Shown: positions 53,114 through 62,516 of the stretch, piece by piece
How the letters are laid out: each line of letters opens with the position of its first letter
How positions within the stretch are numbered: the stretch's first letter is position 1
Origin: Paraburkholderia sp041321145
Lineage (GTDB): Bacteria > Pseudomonadota > Gammaproteobacteria > Burkholderiales > Burkholderiaceae
Assembly: GCF_041321145.1 (NCBI RefSeq)
Contig: NZ_JBGGWA010000007.1
Coordinates: 323,264 to 387,263 of the forward strand
Length of the DNA stretch: 64,000 bases
Direction: 5' to 3'
Translations under genes and position numbers: made by a program
The notes under the pieces: model-generated
Databases searched by the model: none
What the model was told of the DNA's origin: nothing
Seen by the model: only the letters and a program-made list of their open reading frames with translations

Positions 53114-53719
53114 TTAGATCACGCTCGCAAGATAGACAAAGGTGAAGACGCCGATCCATACGACGTCCAGAAAGTGCCAGAAAAGGCTCAAGCATGTCAG
53201 GCGAATCATGTCGCGCTCGGTCAGATCGCGATGCCGCATCACCTGAACGGCCAGCACCGCCATCCAGATCAGGCCGCACGTCACGTGCAAACCGTGCGTG
53301 CCGACCAGCGTAAAGAACGACGACAGGAACGCGCTGCGACCCGGGCCTGCGCCCTCGGCGATCAGGTGCGAGAACTCGCGCATTTCCAGCACGAGGAACG
53401 CGAGACCGAACAGGAACGTGACGCCGAGCCAGAAAAGCAACACGCCCTTTCTGTTCTTATGCGCGCCCAGCATCGCGAAACCGTACGTGATACTGCTCAG
53501 CAGCAGCATCGACGTTTCAAGCGCGACGCCTGGAATCTCGAACAGATCCTTACCGCTCGGGCCGCCCGCGAACTGGTGCCCCATCACCGCGAACACGGCG
53601 AACAGCGCCGCGAAGATGATGCAATCGGTCATCAGATACAGCCAGAAACCGAACACCGATTGCGACGGCACATGGTCCGGCGCGAGATGCGGTTGAACCG
53701 CAATAGTCTTCTGTAACAT
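53114..53719 (-). CDS. cyoC: Cytochrome bo3 ubiquinol oxidase subunit III
   Basis: A 201-residue subunit III with five membrane helices. Family features are FGFWLYLMTDCIIFAALFA, GPSGKDLFEIPGVALETSMLL and FFTLVGTHGLHVTCGLIWM near the end, with CLSLFWHFLDVVWIGVFTFVYL. The start overlaps the cyoB stop by one base. It is non-catalytic and stabilises the complex. Confidence 0.96.
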   Translation of the reverse strand: MLQKTIAVQPHLAPDHVPSQSVFGFWLYLMTDCIIFAALFAVFAVMGHQFAGGPSGKDLFEIPGVALETSMLLLSSITYGFAMLGAHKNRKGVLLFWLGVTFLFGLAFLVLEMREFSHLIAEGAGPGRSAFLSSFFTLVGTHGLHVTCGLIWMAVLAVQVMRHRDLTERDMIRLTCLSLFWHFLDVVWIGVFTFVYLASVI

Positions 53720-55707
53720 CAGTCAACCTCCAACGCGACCTGCGCACCTGCACCCGCGCGTTTTTCTTCGATCAGCGCGACCGTGTCGGCCGGGATGTAG
53801 TAGCCGTCGTTGTCCTGGAAGCTATAGACGATCACCGTGCCGATCGCGCCGACCAGGCCGATAATCGCAAGCCACCAGATGTGCCATACGCCGGCGAAAC
53901 CGAGCACGAGCGAGAACAAGCCCACTAGCAAACCAGCGGATGTGTTCGACGGCATATGAATGTCGCGATACACCGGCTCGGCCTCGTTGCCCTTACGCGA
54001 CTTCATGTCGGTGAACGCGTCCAGCTTGCGCACCGTCGGGATGATCGCGAAGTTGTAGACCGGCGGCGGCGAGCTCATCGCCCATTCCAGCGTGTGGCCA
54101 TTCCACGGGTCGCCCGAGACATCGCGATTTTGCGGCAAATTGCGGTCGCGGATGCTGACGTACAGCTGCACCAGTTGGCAAGCAATGCCGATAGCGATCA
54201 GCCCTGCGCCGAACGCAGCGAGGATCAGCCACGGATGCCATGCCGGATTGTCGTAATGGTTCAGGCGACGCGTCATGCCCATGAAGCCGAGCACGTACAG
54301 CGGCATGAACGCGACATAGAAACCGACCAGCCAGAACCAGAACGCAGCCTTGCCGAGCTTTTCGTTCAGCTTGAAGCCGAATGCTTTCGGGAACCAGTAG
54401 TTGAAACCGGCCAGATAACCGAACAGCACGCCACCGATGATCACATTGTGGAAGTGAGCGATCAGGAACAGGCTGTTGTGCAGCACGAAGTCCGCGCCCG
54501 GGATCGCCATCATCACGCCAGTCATACCGCCGATCGTGAACGTGACCATGAAGCCGATCGTCCATAGCACGGGCGTCGTGAATTCCAGACGGCCCTTGTA
54601 AATCGTGAACAGCCAATTGAACACTTTCACGCCGGTCGGAATCGCAATCACCATCGTCGCGATACCGAAGAACGCGTTGACATCGGCGCCCGAACCCATC
54701 GTGAAGAAGTGGTGCAGCCACACGAGGAACGACAGCACCATGATCGCGCAGGTCGCCCACACCATCGTCTTGTAGCCGAACAGCGGCTTCCTGGCGAAGG
54801 TCGCCACGACTTCCGAGAAAATACCGAACGCCGGCAGGATCAGGATGTACACCTCGGGGTGACCCCATGCCCAGATCAGGTTCAGGTACAGCATGGCGTT
54901 GCCGCCGCCGTCGTTGGTGAAGAAGTGCATGCCGAGGTAGCGGTCCAGACCCAACAAGGCGAGCGTCACGGTCAGGATCGGGAACGACGCCATGATCAGC
55001 ACGTTGGTGCACAGCGCAGTCCACGTGAATACCGGCATCTTCATGAACGTCATGCCCGGCGCGCGCATCTTCACGATGGTCGCGAAGAAGTTCACGCCCG
55101 TGAGCAGCGTACCGATACCGGAGAGCTGCAGACTCCACAGGTAATAGTCGACGCCGACACCCGGGCTGAATTGCAATTCAGACAACGGCGGATAAGCCAG
55201 CCAGCCCGTTTGCGCGAACTCCCCGATCACCAGCGACAGGTTGATCAGGATCGCGCTGACCGCGGTCATCCAGAAACTGAGCGAGTTGATGAACGGGAAC
55301 GCGACGTCGCGCGCGCCGATCTGCAACGGTACGATCAGGTTCATCAGGCCGATCATGAACGCCATCGCCATGAAGAAAATCATGATGACGCCGTGCGCGG
55401 TGAACACCTGGTCGTAGTGATGCGGCGGCAAATAGCCCGGGTTGAGATAGGCGAGCGCCAGTTGCAGACGCATCATGATCGCGTCCGAGAAGCCGCGCAG
55501 CAGCATGATCATCGCGACGATGATGTACATGACGCCCAGCTTCTTGTGGTCGACGGAGGTCAGCCACTCCGTCCACAGGTAGCGCCATTTGCCGAGATAC
55601 GTGATCGTGCCGAGCACGGCCAGCACAACGAGCGCCATGAAAACGCCCGCCCCCACGATGATTGGCTCGTGATACGGAATCGCATCGAGCGTAAGTTTTC
55701 CGAACAT
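53719..55707 (-). CDS. cyoB: Cytochrome bo3 ubiquinol oxidase subunit I
   Basis: A 662-residue catalytic subunit I, with low-spin heme and heme-copper ligands (GVIMIFFMAMAFMIGLMN, HPEVYILILPAFG, WLHHFFTMGSGADVNAFFG, and LFLIAHFHNVIIGGV containing conserved histidines). It reduces O2 to water using ubiquinol, pumping protons across the inner membrane. The K-channel and D-channel regions are present in outline. Family length matches. It lies between cyoA (3 bases upstream) and cyoC. Confidence 0.97.
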   Translation of the reverse strand: MFGKLTLDAIPYHEPIIVGAGVFMALVVLAVLGTITYLGKWRYLWTEWLTSVDHKKLGVMYIIVAMIMLLRGFSDAIMMRLQLALAYLNPGYLPPHHYDQVFTAHGVIMIFFMAMAFMIGLMNLIVPLQIGARDVAFPFINSLSFWMTAVSAILINLSLVIGEFAQTGWLAYPPLSELQFSPGVGVDYYLWSLQLSGIGTLLTGVNFFATIVKMRAPGMTFMKMPVFTWTALCTNVLIMASFPILTVTLALLGLDRYLGMHFFTNDGGGNAMLYLNLIWAWGHPEVYILILPAFGIFSEVVATFARKPLFGYKTMVWATCAIMVLSFLVWLHHFFTMGSGADVNAFFGIATMVIAIPTGVKVFNWLFTIYKGRLEFTTPVLWTIGFMVTFTIGGMTGVMMAIPGADFVLHNSLFLIAHFHNVIIGGVLFGYLAGFNYWFPKAFGFKLNEKLGKAAFWFWLVGFYVAFMPLYVLGFMGMTRRLNHYDNPAWHPWLILAAFGAGLIAIGIACQLVQLYVSIRDRNLPQNRDVSGDPWNGHTLEWAMSSPPPVYNFAIIPTVRKLDAFTDMKSRKGNEAEPVYRDIHMPSNTSAGLLVGLFSLVLGFAGVWHIWWLAIIGLVGAIGTVIVYSFQDNDGYYIPADTVALIEEKRAGAGAQVALEVD

Positions 55708-55710
55708 GCG

Positions 55711-56604
55711 TTACCCCTTAGGCCCACAGTTAGCGTCTTTCATGTTGTCGAGGACGTTCCCGTTGTTGTATCGGGCAATGATGTTGTGAAAGAGCTTCGG
55801 ATCGACCGACGAGAAGTAGCGCACCGGTTCCTTCTCCGTGGGCGCCGATACCGTGTGATAACGGTCCATGTCGAGACGGTCGGACGAGGCGCGCACCTTG
55901 GCGACCCAGGCGTTGAACTCTTCAGGCGACGTAGCGAGCGCGCGGAACTTCATGTCCGAGAAACCCTTGCCGCTGAAATTCGCCGCCGTGCCCGCGTAGT
56001 TGCCGGCTTCATCAGCGATCAGATGCAGACGCGTTTGCATACCTGCCATCGCATAGATCTGGCCGCCGAGCTGCGGAATGAAGAACGAATTCATCACCGT
56101 GTCGGACGTGATGACGAAGTTCACCGGCGTGCCGACCGGGAACGCCAGCTGGTTCACCGATGCAATGCCGAGGTCGGGATAGATGAACAGCCACTTCCAG
56201 TCGAGTGCAACGACTTCGACATTGATCGGCTTCACCTGCGACTCGAGCGGACGATACGGATCAAGCTCGTGTGTGCTCTTCCACGTCAACACGGCGAGGA
56301 ACAGAATGATCAGCGTCGGAATGGTCCAGACGGCGATTTCGATACGGGTCGAATGCACCCAGCCCGGACGGTATTCGGCGTTCTTGTTCGAAGCGCGATA
56401 ACGCCACGCGAACAGCAGCGTGAGCACGATAACCGGAACGACCACGATCAGCATGGCCCAGGTCGAGGTGGCAATCAGGTCACGCTCGGCCAGCCCCACA
56501 CTCCCCTTCGGATTCAAAATATCGAGGTTGCTGCAACCCGAGAGCAACACCATGAGGCCGGCGGAAAGGAAACGTATCGACCCTCGCAGAGTCTTTCCTT
56601 TCAT
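55711..56604 (-). CDS. cyoA: Cytochrome bo3 ubiquinol oxidase subunit II
   Basis: A 297-residue subunit II, a lipoprotein (lipobox LLSGC) with two membrane helices. The periplasmic cupredoxin-like domain shows VVALDWKWLFIYPDLGIASVNQLAFPVGTPV and NSFFIPQLGGQIYAMAGMQTRLHLIA. The Cys and His ligands of a CuA centre are absent, as expected of a quinol rather than cytochrome c oxidase. AGAGGCAAGG precedes the ATG. First gene of the operon. Confidence 0.96.
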   Translation of the reverse strand: MKGKTLRGSIRFLSAGLMVLLSGCSNLDILNPKGSVGLAERDLIATSTWAMLIVVVPVIVLTLLFAWRYRASNKNAEYRPGWVHSTRIEIAVWTIPTLIILFLAVLTWKSTHELDPYRPLESQVKPINVEVVALDWKWLFIYPDLGIASVNQLAFPVGTPVNFVITSDTVMNSFFIPQLGGQIYAMAGMQTRLHLIADEAGNYAGTAANFSGKGFSDMKFRALATSPEEFNAWVAKVRASSDRLDMDRYHTVSAPTEKEPVRYFSSVDPKLFHNIIARYNNGNVLDNMKDANCGPKG

Positions 56605-56837
56605 ATCCCTTGCCTCTTTTTAACGACTTCAACGAACGTCATTCGACCGCTCTCCATTAGTAAGCGCTCGCATGGTAGGGGGACGTTGAATAGATTAAAA
56701 CCCCTCGATCAGCAACAATCTATTGCGTCGCACCATTGTGCGACACGTTGCCGCACGCCTGCGCGCACGTGAGAGTCAGTTATGTGCTGGCGCACCGGAT
56801 TGGCAGAGTTGCCGGATCACGAAAACTCCTTTAAACA

Positions 56838-56886
56838 CGCACTAAAACGCGGCGATACCATTCAGGTCACACCGCGTTTTAGTGCG
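56838..56886. repeat. Perfect 15-base inverted repeat between nuoM-like gene and cyoA
   Basis: CGCACTAAAACGCGG (56838-56852) and CCGCGTTTTAGTGCG (56872-56886) are perfect complements with a 19-base spacer. It is 90 bases past the nuoM-like stop and 230 bases before cyoA, all on the minus strand, so it could terminate the former or regulate the latter. No T-run follows. The rest of the 56605-56975 spacer has no gene. Confidence 0.65.
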
Positions 56887-56975
56887 CGAAAAGGGACGTG
56901 TGTCGATGCGGGAAAAGTGCATCCGCGGAGCAGCATCTGGAGACGAATGCTGCATCTGCGAGACACTTCGTTGGA

Positions 56976-58529
56976 TCAGCCCGGCGTGCGTGCCGTGACG
57001 GCAACAGGCGCTGCGGCCTGCAAGTGCTCGCCACCATCAGCCGGTGCGGAGTCCGAAGGATGCGCAGAGCGTTCCGATTGAGCCAGCAGTGTGCCGACCG
57101 ACGGATCGATCGCATCGGTGAACGGCTTCGGATCAAGGCCGACGGCCAGCACCAGCAACGCCATGGCACCGAGCAGGACGAACTCGCGCTTGCCGAGGTC
57201 TTTCAGCGTCGCGACGCGCGCATTGGCAATGGCGCCGAAAATCACGCGCTTGTACATCCACAGCGTGTAGGCCGCGCTCAGGATCAGCGTGGATGCCGCG
57301 ATTGCGCCGATCCAGAAATTGAAGCGGATCGCACCCATCAGCACCATGAACTCGCCGACAAAACCGGACGTGCCCGGCAGCCCGATATTGGCCATCGAGA
57401 ACAGCATCACGAAAGCCGCAAAGCGCGGCATGGTGTTGGCGACGCCGCCATATTCGGCGATGGAGGCGGTCTTCGTGCGGTCGTGGAGCATGCCCGTGCA
57501 CAGCAACATTGCACCGGACACCACGCCGTACGAGAGCATCTGCACAATCGCGCCCGCCTGGCCGATGCGGTTGAAGACGAACAGGCCGAGCGTCACGAGG
57601 CCCATGTGCGCAATCGTCGAATACGCGAGCAAGCGGCGCATGTCGGTTTGCACGAGTGCCAGCAGGCTCGAGTAGATCACCGCGATCAGCGACAGCGTGA
57701 TCATCATCGGCGCGAAAAAGTGGCTGGCTTGCGGCGCGATCGGCAACGCGAAACGCAGCAGACCGTAGCCGCCCAGTTTCAGCATGCCGATCATCACGGC
57801 GGCGCCGGTCGGACCGTCGAGGTGGACGTCCGGCAGCCACGTGTGCAGCGGCCACATCGGCACCTTCACGCCGAACGCAGCAAGGAATCCCAGGAAGATC
57901 AGTACTTGCGGCCAGGTGCCAAGGTGCGCTTCACGCCACAGCGCGAGATCGAAGCTGTGCGTCTGGCTGTACAGATACAGCATCGACATCAGCATCATCA
58001 GCGACCCGAGGAACGAGACGAAGAAGAATTTCACCGCGGCATATGAGCGATTCGAATTTCCCCACGTCCCGATCAGCAGGTATAGCGGGATCAGCGTCGC
58101 TTCGAATGAGATGAAGAACAGCATGCCGTCGAGCGATGTGAAGACGCCTTGCATGAAACCCGACAGCATCAGGAACGCGCCGAAGTACTGGGCAGTGCGT
58201 TCCGTGATCGACTCCCACGAGGCCACCACGATGATGATCGTGGTGAGCGCGGTCAGCGCGACGAGCCACAGCGAAATCCCGTCCACACCCACATGCCACG
58301 CAATATCGAAGGTGGGCGACCAGCGGAGGTTCTCGACGAACTGCATCGACGTCACGTCGTTGCGGAAATTCATCACGAGCGGAATCACCGGCAAGAAACC
58401 CGCTACCGCGCCGATCAGCGCGAACCACCGCGTGCGACTACGTGCTGCGTCGGATCCGGCACGCAACACCACCAGGCCGGCGACAATAGGGATCCAGATG
58501 AGTAGGCTAAGAAGCGGAGGCAATGGCAT
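56976..58529 (-). CDS. NADH-quinone oxidoreductase subunit M-like protein (orphan)
   Basis: A 517-residue proton-antiporter-type membrane protein of the NuoM/MrpD family. Typical features: WHVGVDGISLWLVALTALTTI, FISFEATLIPLYLLIGTWG with the conserved charge-relay Glu, FGVKVPMWPLHTWLPDVH with the conserved Lys, and AYSTIAHMGLVTLGLFV. About 14 helices are expected. There are no other nuo genes in the window, so it is not in a complex I operon. It may be a second NuoM copy or part of another complex. A Gly/Ala-rich tail of 45 residues extends the C-terminus. Confidence 0.9.
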   Translation of the reverse strand: MPLPPLLSLLIWIPIVAGLVVLRAGSDAARSRTRWFALIGAVAGFLPVIPLVMNFRNDVTSMQFVENLRWSPTFDIAWHVGVDGISLWLVALTALTTIIIVVASWESITERTAQYFGAFLMLSGFMQGVFTSLDGMLFFISFEATLIPLYLLIGTWGNSNRSYAAVKFFFVSFLGSLMMLMSMLYLYSQTHSFDLALWREAHLGTWPQVLIFLGFLAAFGVKVPMWPLHTWLPDVHLDGPTGAAVMIGMLKLGGYGLLRFALPIAPQASHFFAPMMITLSLIAVIYSSLLALVQTDMRRLLAYSTIAHMGLVTLGLFVFNRIGQAGAIVQMLSYGVVSGAMLLCTGMLHDRTKTASIAEYGGVANTMPRFAAFVMLFSMANIGLPGTSGFVGEFMVLMGAIRFNFWIGAIAASTLILSAAYTLWMYKRVIFGAIANARVATLKDLGKREFVLLGAMALLVLAVGLDPKPFTDAIDPSVGTLLAQSERSAHPSDSAPADGGEHLQAAAPVAVTARTPG

Positions 58530-59206
58530 GTGTTCTGTTGAAAAACGTGAAATACAAAACGCCGCTCCAACGCCTTCAAAAACGAAAGCATTGAAATGGA
58601 TATGTAGGCTGGATTTCGCTGAAATTGACGTTGAGGCGGTGCTGCGTGCCTCACGTTTACCCGCAGTCGAATGACCAAGGGTGGGAGATTACCAAGATAA
58701 GAATAATTTTGCAGCGCAACAACGCGGCAACCCCCTTGGCAATGCATGGTTGCCACGCCTGCCCTTGCGGAATGCAAAAAAATGTGCAAACGCACAAACC
58801 TGGCGGCGAAAGATATGCGCCGTGCTTTTTTGCAGGCAAAAGAAAGTAGTTAGCGGGCGGTTGGCGGCTCTTGCGCGAAGGCTTCCGTGTGAGGATTGGC
58901 ACTGAAGTAGATCATGCTGGTGCATCAGAGCGCACCAAGCCCGATCTAGAGAGGTCGGCGAAAATTTAACTCGTCCGCGAGTAGAAAAATTTTTTGCGCC
59001 GGAACGCCAAAGAAGCGTCTTCGTACGCCCGGAAAAACCGGCGCCGCGCTTCCCCGGTCCGCTTTTCAGATTGATATCGAGGGTTTCTGCGTGCCTTACA
59101 GAACCCGAATATACTTCGGCGGTTCAGGGAACGACGGCGCGTGCACAGTACGGTCGTTCTTCGCATGGTTGGACGCCGCCCCCCGGCCAGACTTAACGGA
59201 TACCGC
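58530..59206. other. Spacer without supported gene, with repeat-like and inverted sequences
   Basis: About 680 bases before the ABC exporter genes. It contains an inverted repeat TGGTGC...GCACCA near 58918-58938, a segment GCAGGCAAAAGAAAGTA near 58833 like dispersed Burkholderiaceae repeat DNA, and A/T-rich stretches around 58960 that may hold the exporter promoter. Several open frames in 58625-58925 are overlapping and low-complexity, and none is credible. Confidence 0.4.
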
Positions 59207-59956
59207 ATGGTGCTTCATGACGAAGGTGTCGTTCCCGCGCTCGAGTGCCGCGGTCTGAGCAAGACTTACGGCGCCGGCCGCATCGTGCTGGCACACCTCG
59301 ATTTCACGCTTGCGCCGGGCGAATTCGTCGCGATCATGGGGGATTCCGGCGTCGGCAAATCGACACTGCTGAATCTCGTCGCAGGACTCGACAGCGCGGA
59401 CGGCGGCGACGTGATCATCGACGGCAGCGTGGTCTCGGATCTGGATGACAACGCGGCGACGCGTCTGCGCCGGCAAAAACTCGGCTTCGTGTTTCAGGCT
59501 TTTCACGTGCTGCCCCATCTGACGCTAGCGCAGAATGTGGCGCTACCGTTGCTACTAAACGATCTGCCCATAGCCGGCGCGCTCGATATGCTCGCCGCTG
59601 TCGGCTTGAACGGCCGCGGCGATGATTTTCCGCGGCAACTGTCGGGTGGCGAATTGCAGCGCGTCGCCATTGCGCGGGCGCTCGTGCATGGCCCCAAGCT
59701 GATTCTCGCCGACGAACCCACGGGCAACCTCGATCCCGATACCGCGCACGATGTGCTCAGCTTGTTCCGCGCGCAAAGCAAGGCAACCGGGGCGGCCACC
59801 ATCATGGTCACGCATTCTGAAGCAGCCGCGGCCGTTGCGGACCGGATCCTGATTCTGAGCGACGGTGGCTTGCACGCATCATCCGGACGCAACGCATCGT
59901 CCAACGCTCATCCCGACTTTCGATCCACCGCACCTTCAGCCGATGATGCACGCTGA
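59207..59956 (+). CDS. ABC exporter ATPase, LolD/MacB-like
   Basis: A 249-residue ATPase of the LolD/MacB/FtsE branch. Walker A is GDSGVGKST, the signature LSGGELQRVAIARAL, and Walker B LILADEPTGNLDPD followed by the switch His in MVTHSEAAAAVADRIL. The ATG at 59207 fits family length and has ACGGA upstream. It overlaps the permease gene by 14 bases. It powers the FtsX-type permease encoded next. Confidence 0.93.
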   Translation: MVLHDEGVVPALECRGLSKTYGAGRIVLAHLDFTLAPGEFVAIMGDSGVGKSTLLNLVAGLDSADGGDVIIDGSVVSDLDDNAATRLRRQKLGFVFQAFHVLPHLTLAQNVALPLLLNDLPIAGALDMLAAVGLNGRGDDFPRQLSGGELQRVAIARALVHGPKLILADEPTGNLDPDTAHDVLSLFRAQSKATGAATIMVTHSEAAAAVADRILILSDGGLHASSGRNASSNAHPDFRSTAPSADDAR

Positions 59957-62516
59957 CCCACGCCCACTGCAGCGAATGCGAGGCCATCGCAGGCTCGCGC
60001 GCTGGTTGTTGGGCGCCGAGTGGCGCAGTCATCGCGCACGCGCACTGGTTGCAATCGCAACGATCGCGCTCGGGGTCGCGTTAGGCTACGCAGTTCAATT
60101 GATCAACAGCGCGGCCTTCAACGAATTCTCCGCGGCGGCTCGCAGCTTGTCAGGCGTGGCCGATCTGCAGGTGCGCGGTGCACAACCCCTCTTCGACGAG
60201 TCCATCTATCCGCATTTGGCGACCGAACCGGGTGTGGCACTGGCGAGTCCCGTACTCGCGCTCGATGTGACCGTGCCGGATCAGAGCGCCGCGCTGCCGG
60301 TGCTCGGCATCGACGTCTTCAAGGCTAGCCGCATTGCGCCCGACCTGATCGGGGTGCCGTCGCCCGAGCGGCCGTTCGATACGCTCGCGGCCGATACGGT
60401 GTTTCTCTCGTCGGCGGCGCAGCAATGGTTGAAGGTCAAGATCGGCGATCACGTGGCGCTGCGCAACGGCACGGCGATGGTGCATTTGCGCGTGGCCGGT
60501 GGTCTGGTGAGAACGCGTCCAGGTCAGCGGCTAGCGGTGATGGATATCGCTGCCGCTCAATGGAAGTTCGGCAAGGTGGGCAAGCTGTCGCGCATCGACT
60601 TGCAGCTCGAACGCGGTGTCGATCGCGAAAGCTTCAAGCATGGCCTGCAAGCGCGGCTCGGCAGCCAGTGGGTGATTTCCGAAACACGCGACGCAGAAAG
60701 CCGCACCGATCGTCTGTCGCGCGCCTATCGGATCAATATGAACGTACTCGCGCTGGTGGCGCTTTTTACCGGCGCGTTCCTTGTGTTTTCGACGCAGGCG
60801 CTGGGTGTCGTACGGCGCCGTGCGCAGTTCGCCATGCTGCGTGTGCTCGGACTCACGCGTGGCCAGTTGTTGCGCCAGATTCTGATGGAAGGTGCACTAC
60901 TCGGCTTGCTCGGTTCGCTGGCCGGACTCGCGCTCGGCTATGCAATGGCGAGTGGCGCGCTGCGGTTTTTCGGCAGCGATCTGGGTGGCGGCTATTTTCC
61001 TGGCGTGCAGCCACAGGTCGGCTTCGAACCGCTGGCTAGTGCGCTGTTTCTGACGCTCGGCATCGCCGTGTCGATATTGGGCAGTCTTGCGCCCGCGTTG
61101 GAGGCGGCACGCGCGCGACCTGCAGCGGCGCTCAAGGCAGGCGCCGAAGAAGGCGCGCTGGCACGGCTCGCTACGACATGGCCCGCTTTGGCCTGTCTGC
61201 TGGTTGCGGCCGTTCTCACGCAGGTGCCGCCGTTGTTCGACGCGCCTATCGGCGGCTATATGGCCGTCGCGCTGCTGCTGATCGGTGGAATCGCGCTCAT
61301 GCCGCGCGTGACCGCGTTGATCTTTGGGGCCGCGAGCCGTGCGCACGGCACCCGGCAACGCGCTAACGCGGCGAGCACGTTAGCGTTGGCGCGCCTCGCG
61401 AACGCGCCGGGCCACGCGTCGATTGCAATGGGCGGCGTATTGTCGAGCTTCGCACTGATCGTCGCGATGGCGATCATGGTGGCAAGCTTCCGCGTTTCCG
61501 TCGAGGACTGGTTGGGCCATCTGCTCTCGGCCGATCTATACGTTCGCGCGGCGCCGAACGGCGATACCGGCGGCTTGCGCCCCGACGAACAGACGCTGCT
61601 GGCTGCGGTGCCTGGCATCAAGAGCGCTGCGTTTGCGCGCACCTCTCATCTCACGCTCGATCCTGCACGGCCGGACATCGCCGTGCTTGCGCGTGAAATC
61701 GACGCTGCCGATCCGGGCGCGAATCTGCAGATGACCGGAGCGGTATTGCCTGCCTCCGAACTTCATGGCGGCCAGACACCTGTTTGGGTATCCGAAGCAA
61801 TGGTCGATCTGTATGGATACAAGCTCGGCGAGCGCGTGCAGTTGCCGCTGGGCGAGCGCGGTCACGTGTTCGTCGTGGCCGGCGTATGGCGCGATTATGT
61901 GCGTCAGACCGGCGCGATACAGATACGGTTTTCGGATTACCGGCGTTTAACCGCCGATACAAGCGCGACGGATGTGGCCGTCACCATTCAGCCCGGGAGC
62001 AGCGTCGAACGCGTTATTGCTGGGCTGCGTGCGCTGCCGTTCGGCGCGTCGCTAGACCTGTCGCAACCGGGCGAGATTCGCGCGCGCACGCTGGTGATCT
62101 TTGATCGGAGTTTTGCTGTCACTTATCTTCTGGAGGCCGTCGCGATCGTGATCGGCTTGTTCGGCGTGGCGGCGACGTTTTCTGCTCAAACGCTCGCGCG
62201 CGCCCGTGAGTTCGGCATGCTGCGGCATGTAGGCGTGACCCGCTCGCAGGTTCTCGCGATTCTCGCGCTCGAAGGCGGGATGCTCACCGCTTGTGGCATC
62301 GCGATGGGCTTCGTTCTCGGATTCGCGATTAGTCTGATCCTTGTATTCGTCGTCAATCCGCAGTCGTTTCATTGGAGCATGTCGCTGCACGTTCCATGGA
62401 CGGTGCTCGGCACGGTCGCGCTGGTGATGCTGGCTTCGTCGTGTTCGACGGCGGTGATTGCGGGTCGCGGCGCAGTGTCGGTGGACGCGGTGCGCGCAGT
62501 GAAGGAGGATTGGTGA
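59943..62516 (+). CDS. ABC exporter permease, double FtsX-type
   Basis: An 857-residue permease with an N-terminal helix (ALVAIATIALGVALGYAVQL), a large periplasmic MacB-like domain (residues about 50-270), FtsX core helices (LVALFTGAFLVFSTQALGVVRRR, GLLGSLAGLALGYAMAS), then a second similar half ending LGFAISLILVFVVN and VALVMLASSC. This repeated layout marks the LolCE/MacB-like exporters. Starts at ATG 59943 (or 59946). It overlaps both neighbours, forming an operon with the ATPase and an AttH-like protein. Confidence 0.92.
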   Translation: MMHADPRPLQRMRGHRRLARWLLGAEWRSHRARALVAIATIALGVALGYAVQLINSAAFNEFSAAARSLSGVADLQVRGAQPLFDESIYPHLATEPGVALASPVLALDVTVPDQSAALPVLGIDVFKASRIAPDLIGVPSPERPFDTLAADTVFLSSAAQQWLKVKIGDHVALRNGTAMVHLRVAGGLVRTRPGQRLAVMDIAAAQWKFGKVGKLSRIDLQLERGVDRESFKHGLQARLGSQWVISETRDAESRTDRLSRAYRINMNVLALVALFTGAFLVFSTQALGVVRRRAQFAMLRVLGLTRGQLLRQILMEGALLGLLGSLAGLALGYAMASGALRFFGSDLGGGYFPGVQPQVGFEPLASALFLTLGIAVSILGSLAPALEAARARPAAALKAGAEEGALARLATTWPALACLLVAAVLTQVPPLFDAPIGGYMAVALLLIGGIALMPRVTALIFGAASRAHGTRQRANAASTLALARLANAPGHASIAMGGVLSSFALIVAMAIMVASFRVSVEDWLGHLLSADLYVRAAPNGDTGGLRPDEQTLLAAVPGIKSAAFARTSHLTLDPARPDIAVLAREIDAADPGANLQMTGAVLPASELHGGQTPVWVSEAMVDLYGYKLGERVQLPLGERGHVFVVAGVWRDYVRQTGAIQIRFSDYRRLTADTSATDVAVTIQPGSSVERVIAGLRALPFGASLDLSQPGEIRARTLVIFDRSFAVTYLLEAVAIVIGLFGVAATFSAQTLARAREFGMLRHVGVTRSQVLAILALEGGMLTACGIAMGFVLGFAISLILVFVVNPQSFHWSMSLHVPWTVLGTVALVMLASSCSTAVIAGRGAVSVDAVRAVKEDW

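Noticed and set aside
54709..56772. Plus-strand 687-codon open frame
   Set aside because: Antisense shadow of cyoB and cyoA, with the same His/Arg/Gln composition.
58918..58938. TGGTGC...GCACCA as an NtrC site with a sigma-54 promoter nearby
   Set aside because: The half-sites are in reverse order compared with the NtrC consensus, and TGGCAC upstream lacks a proper TTGC partner. It is kept only as an inverted repeat within the spacer description.
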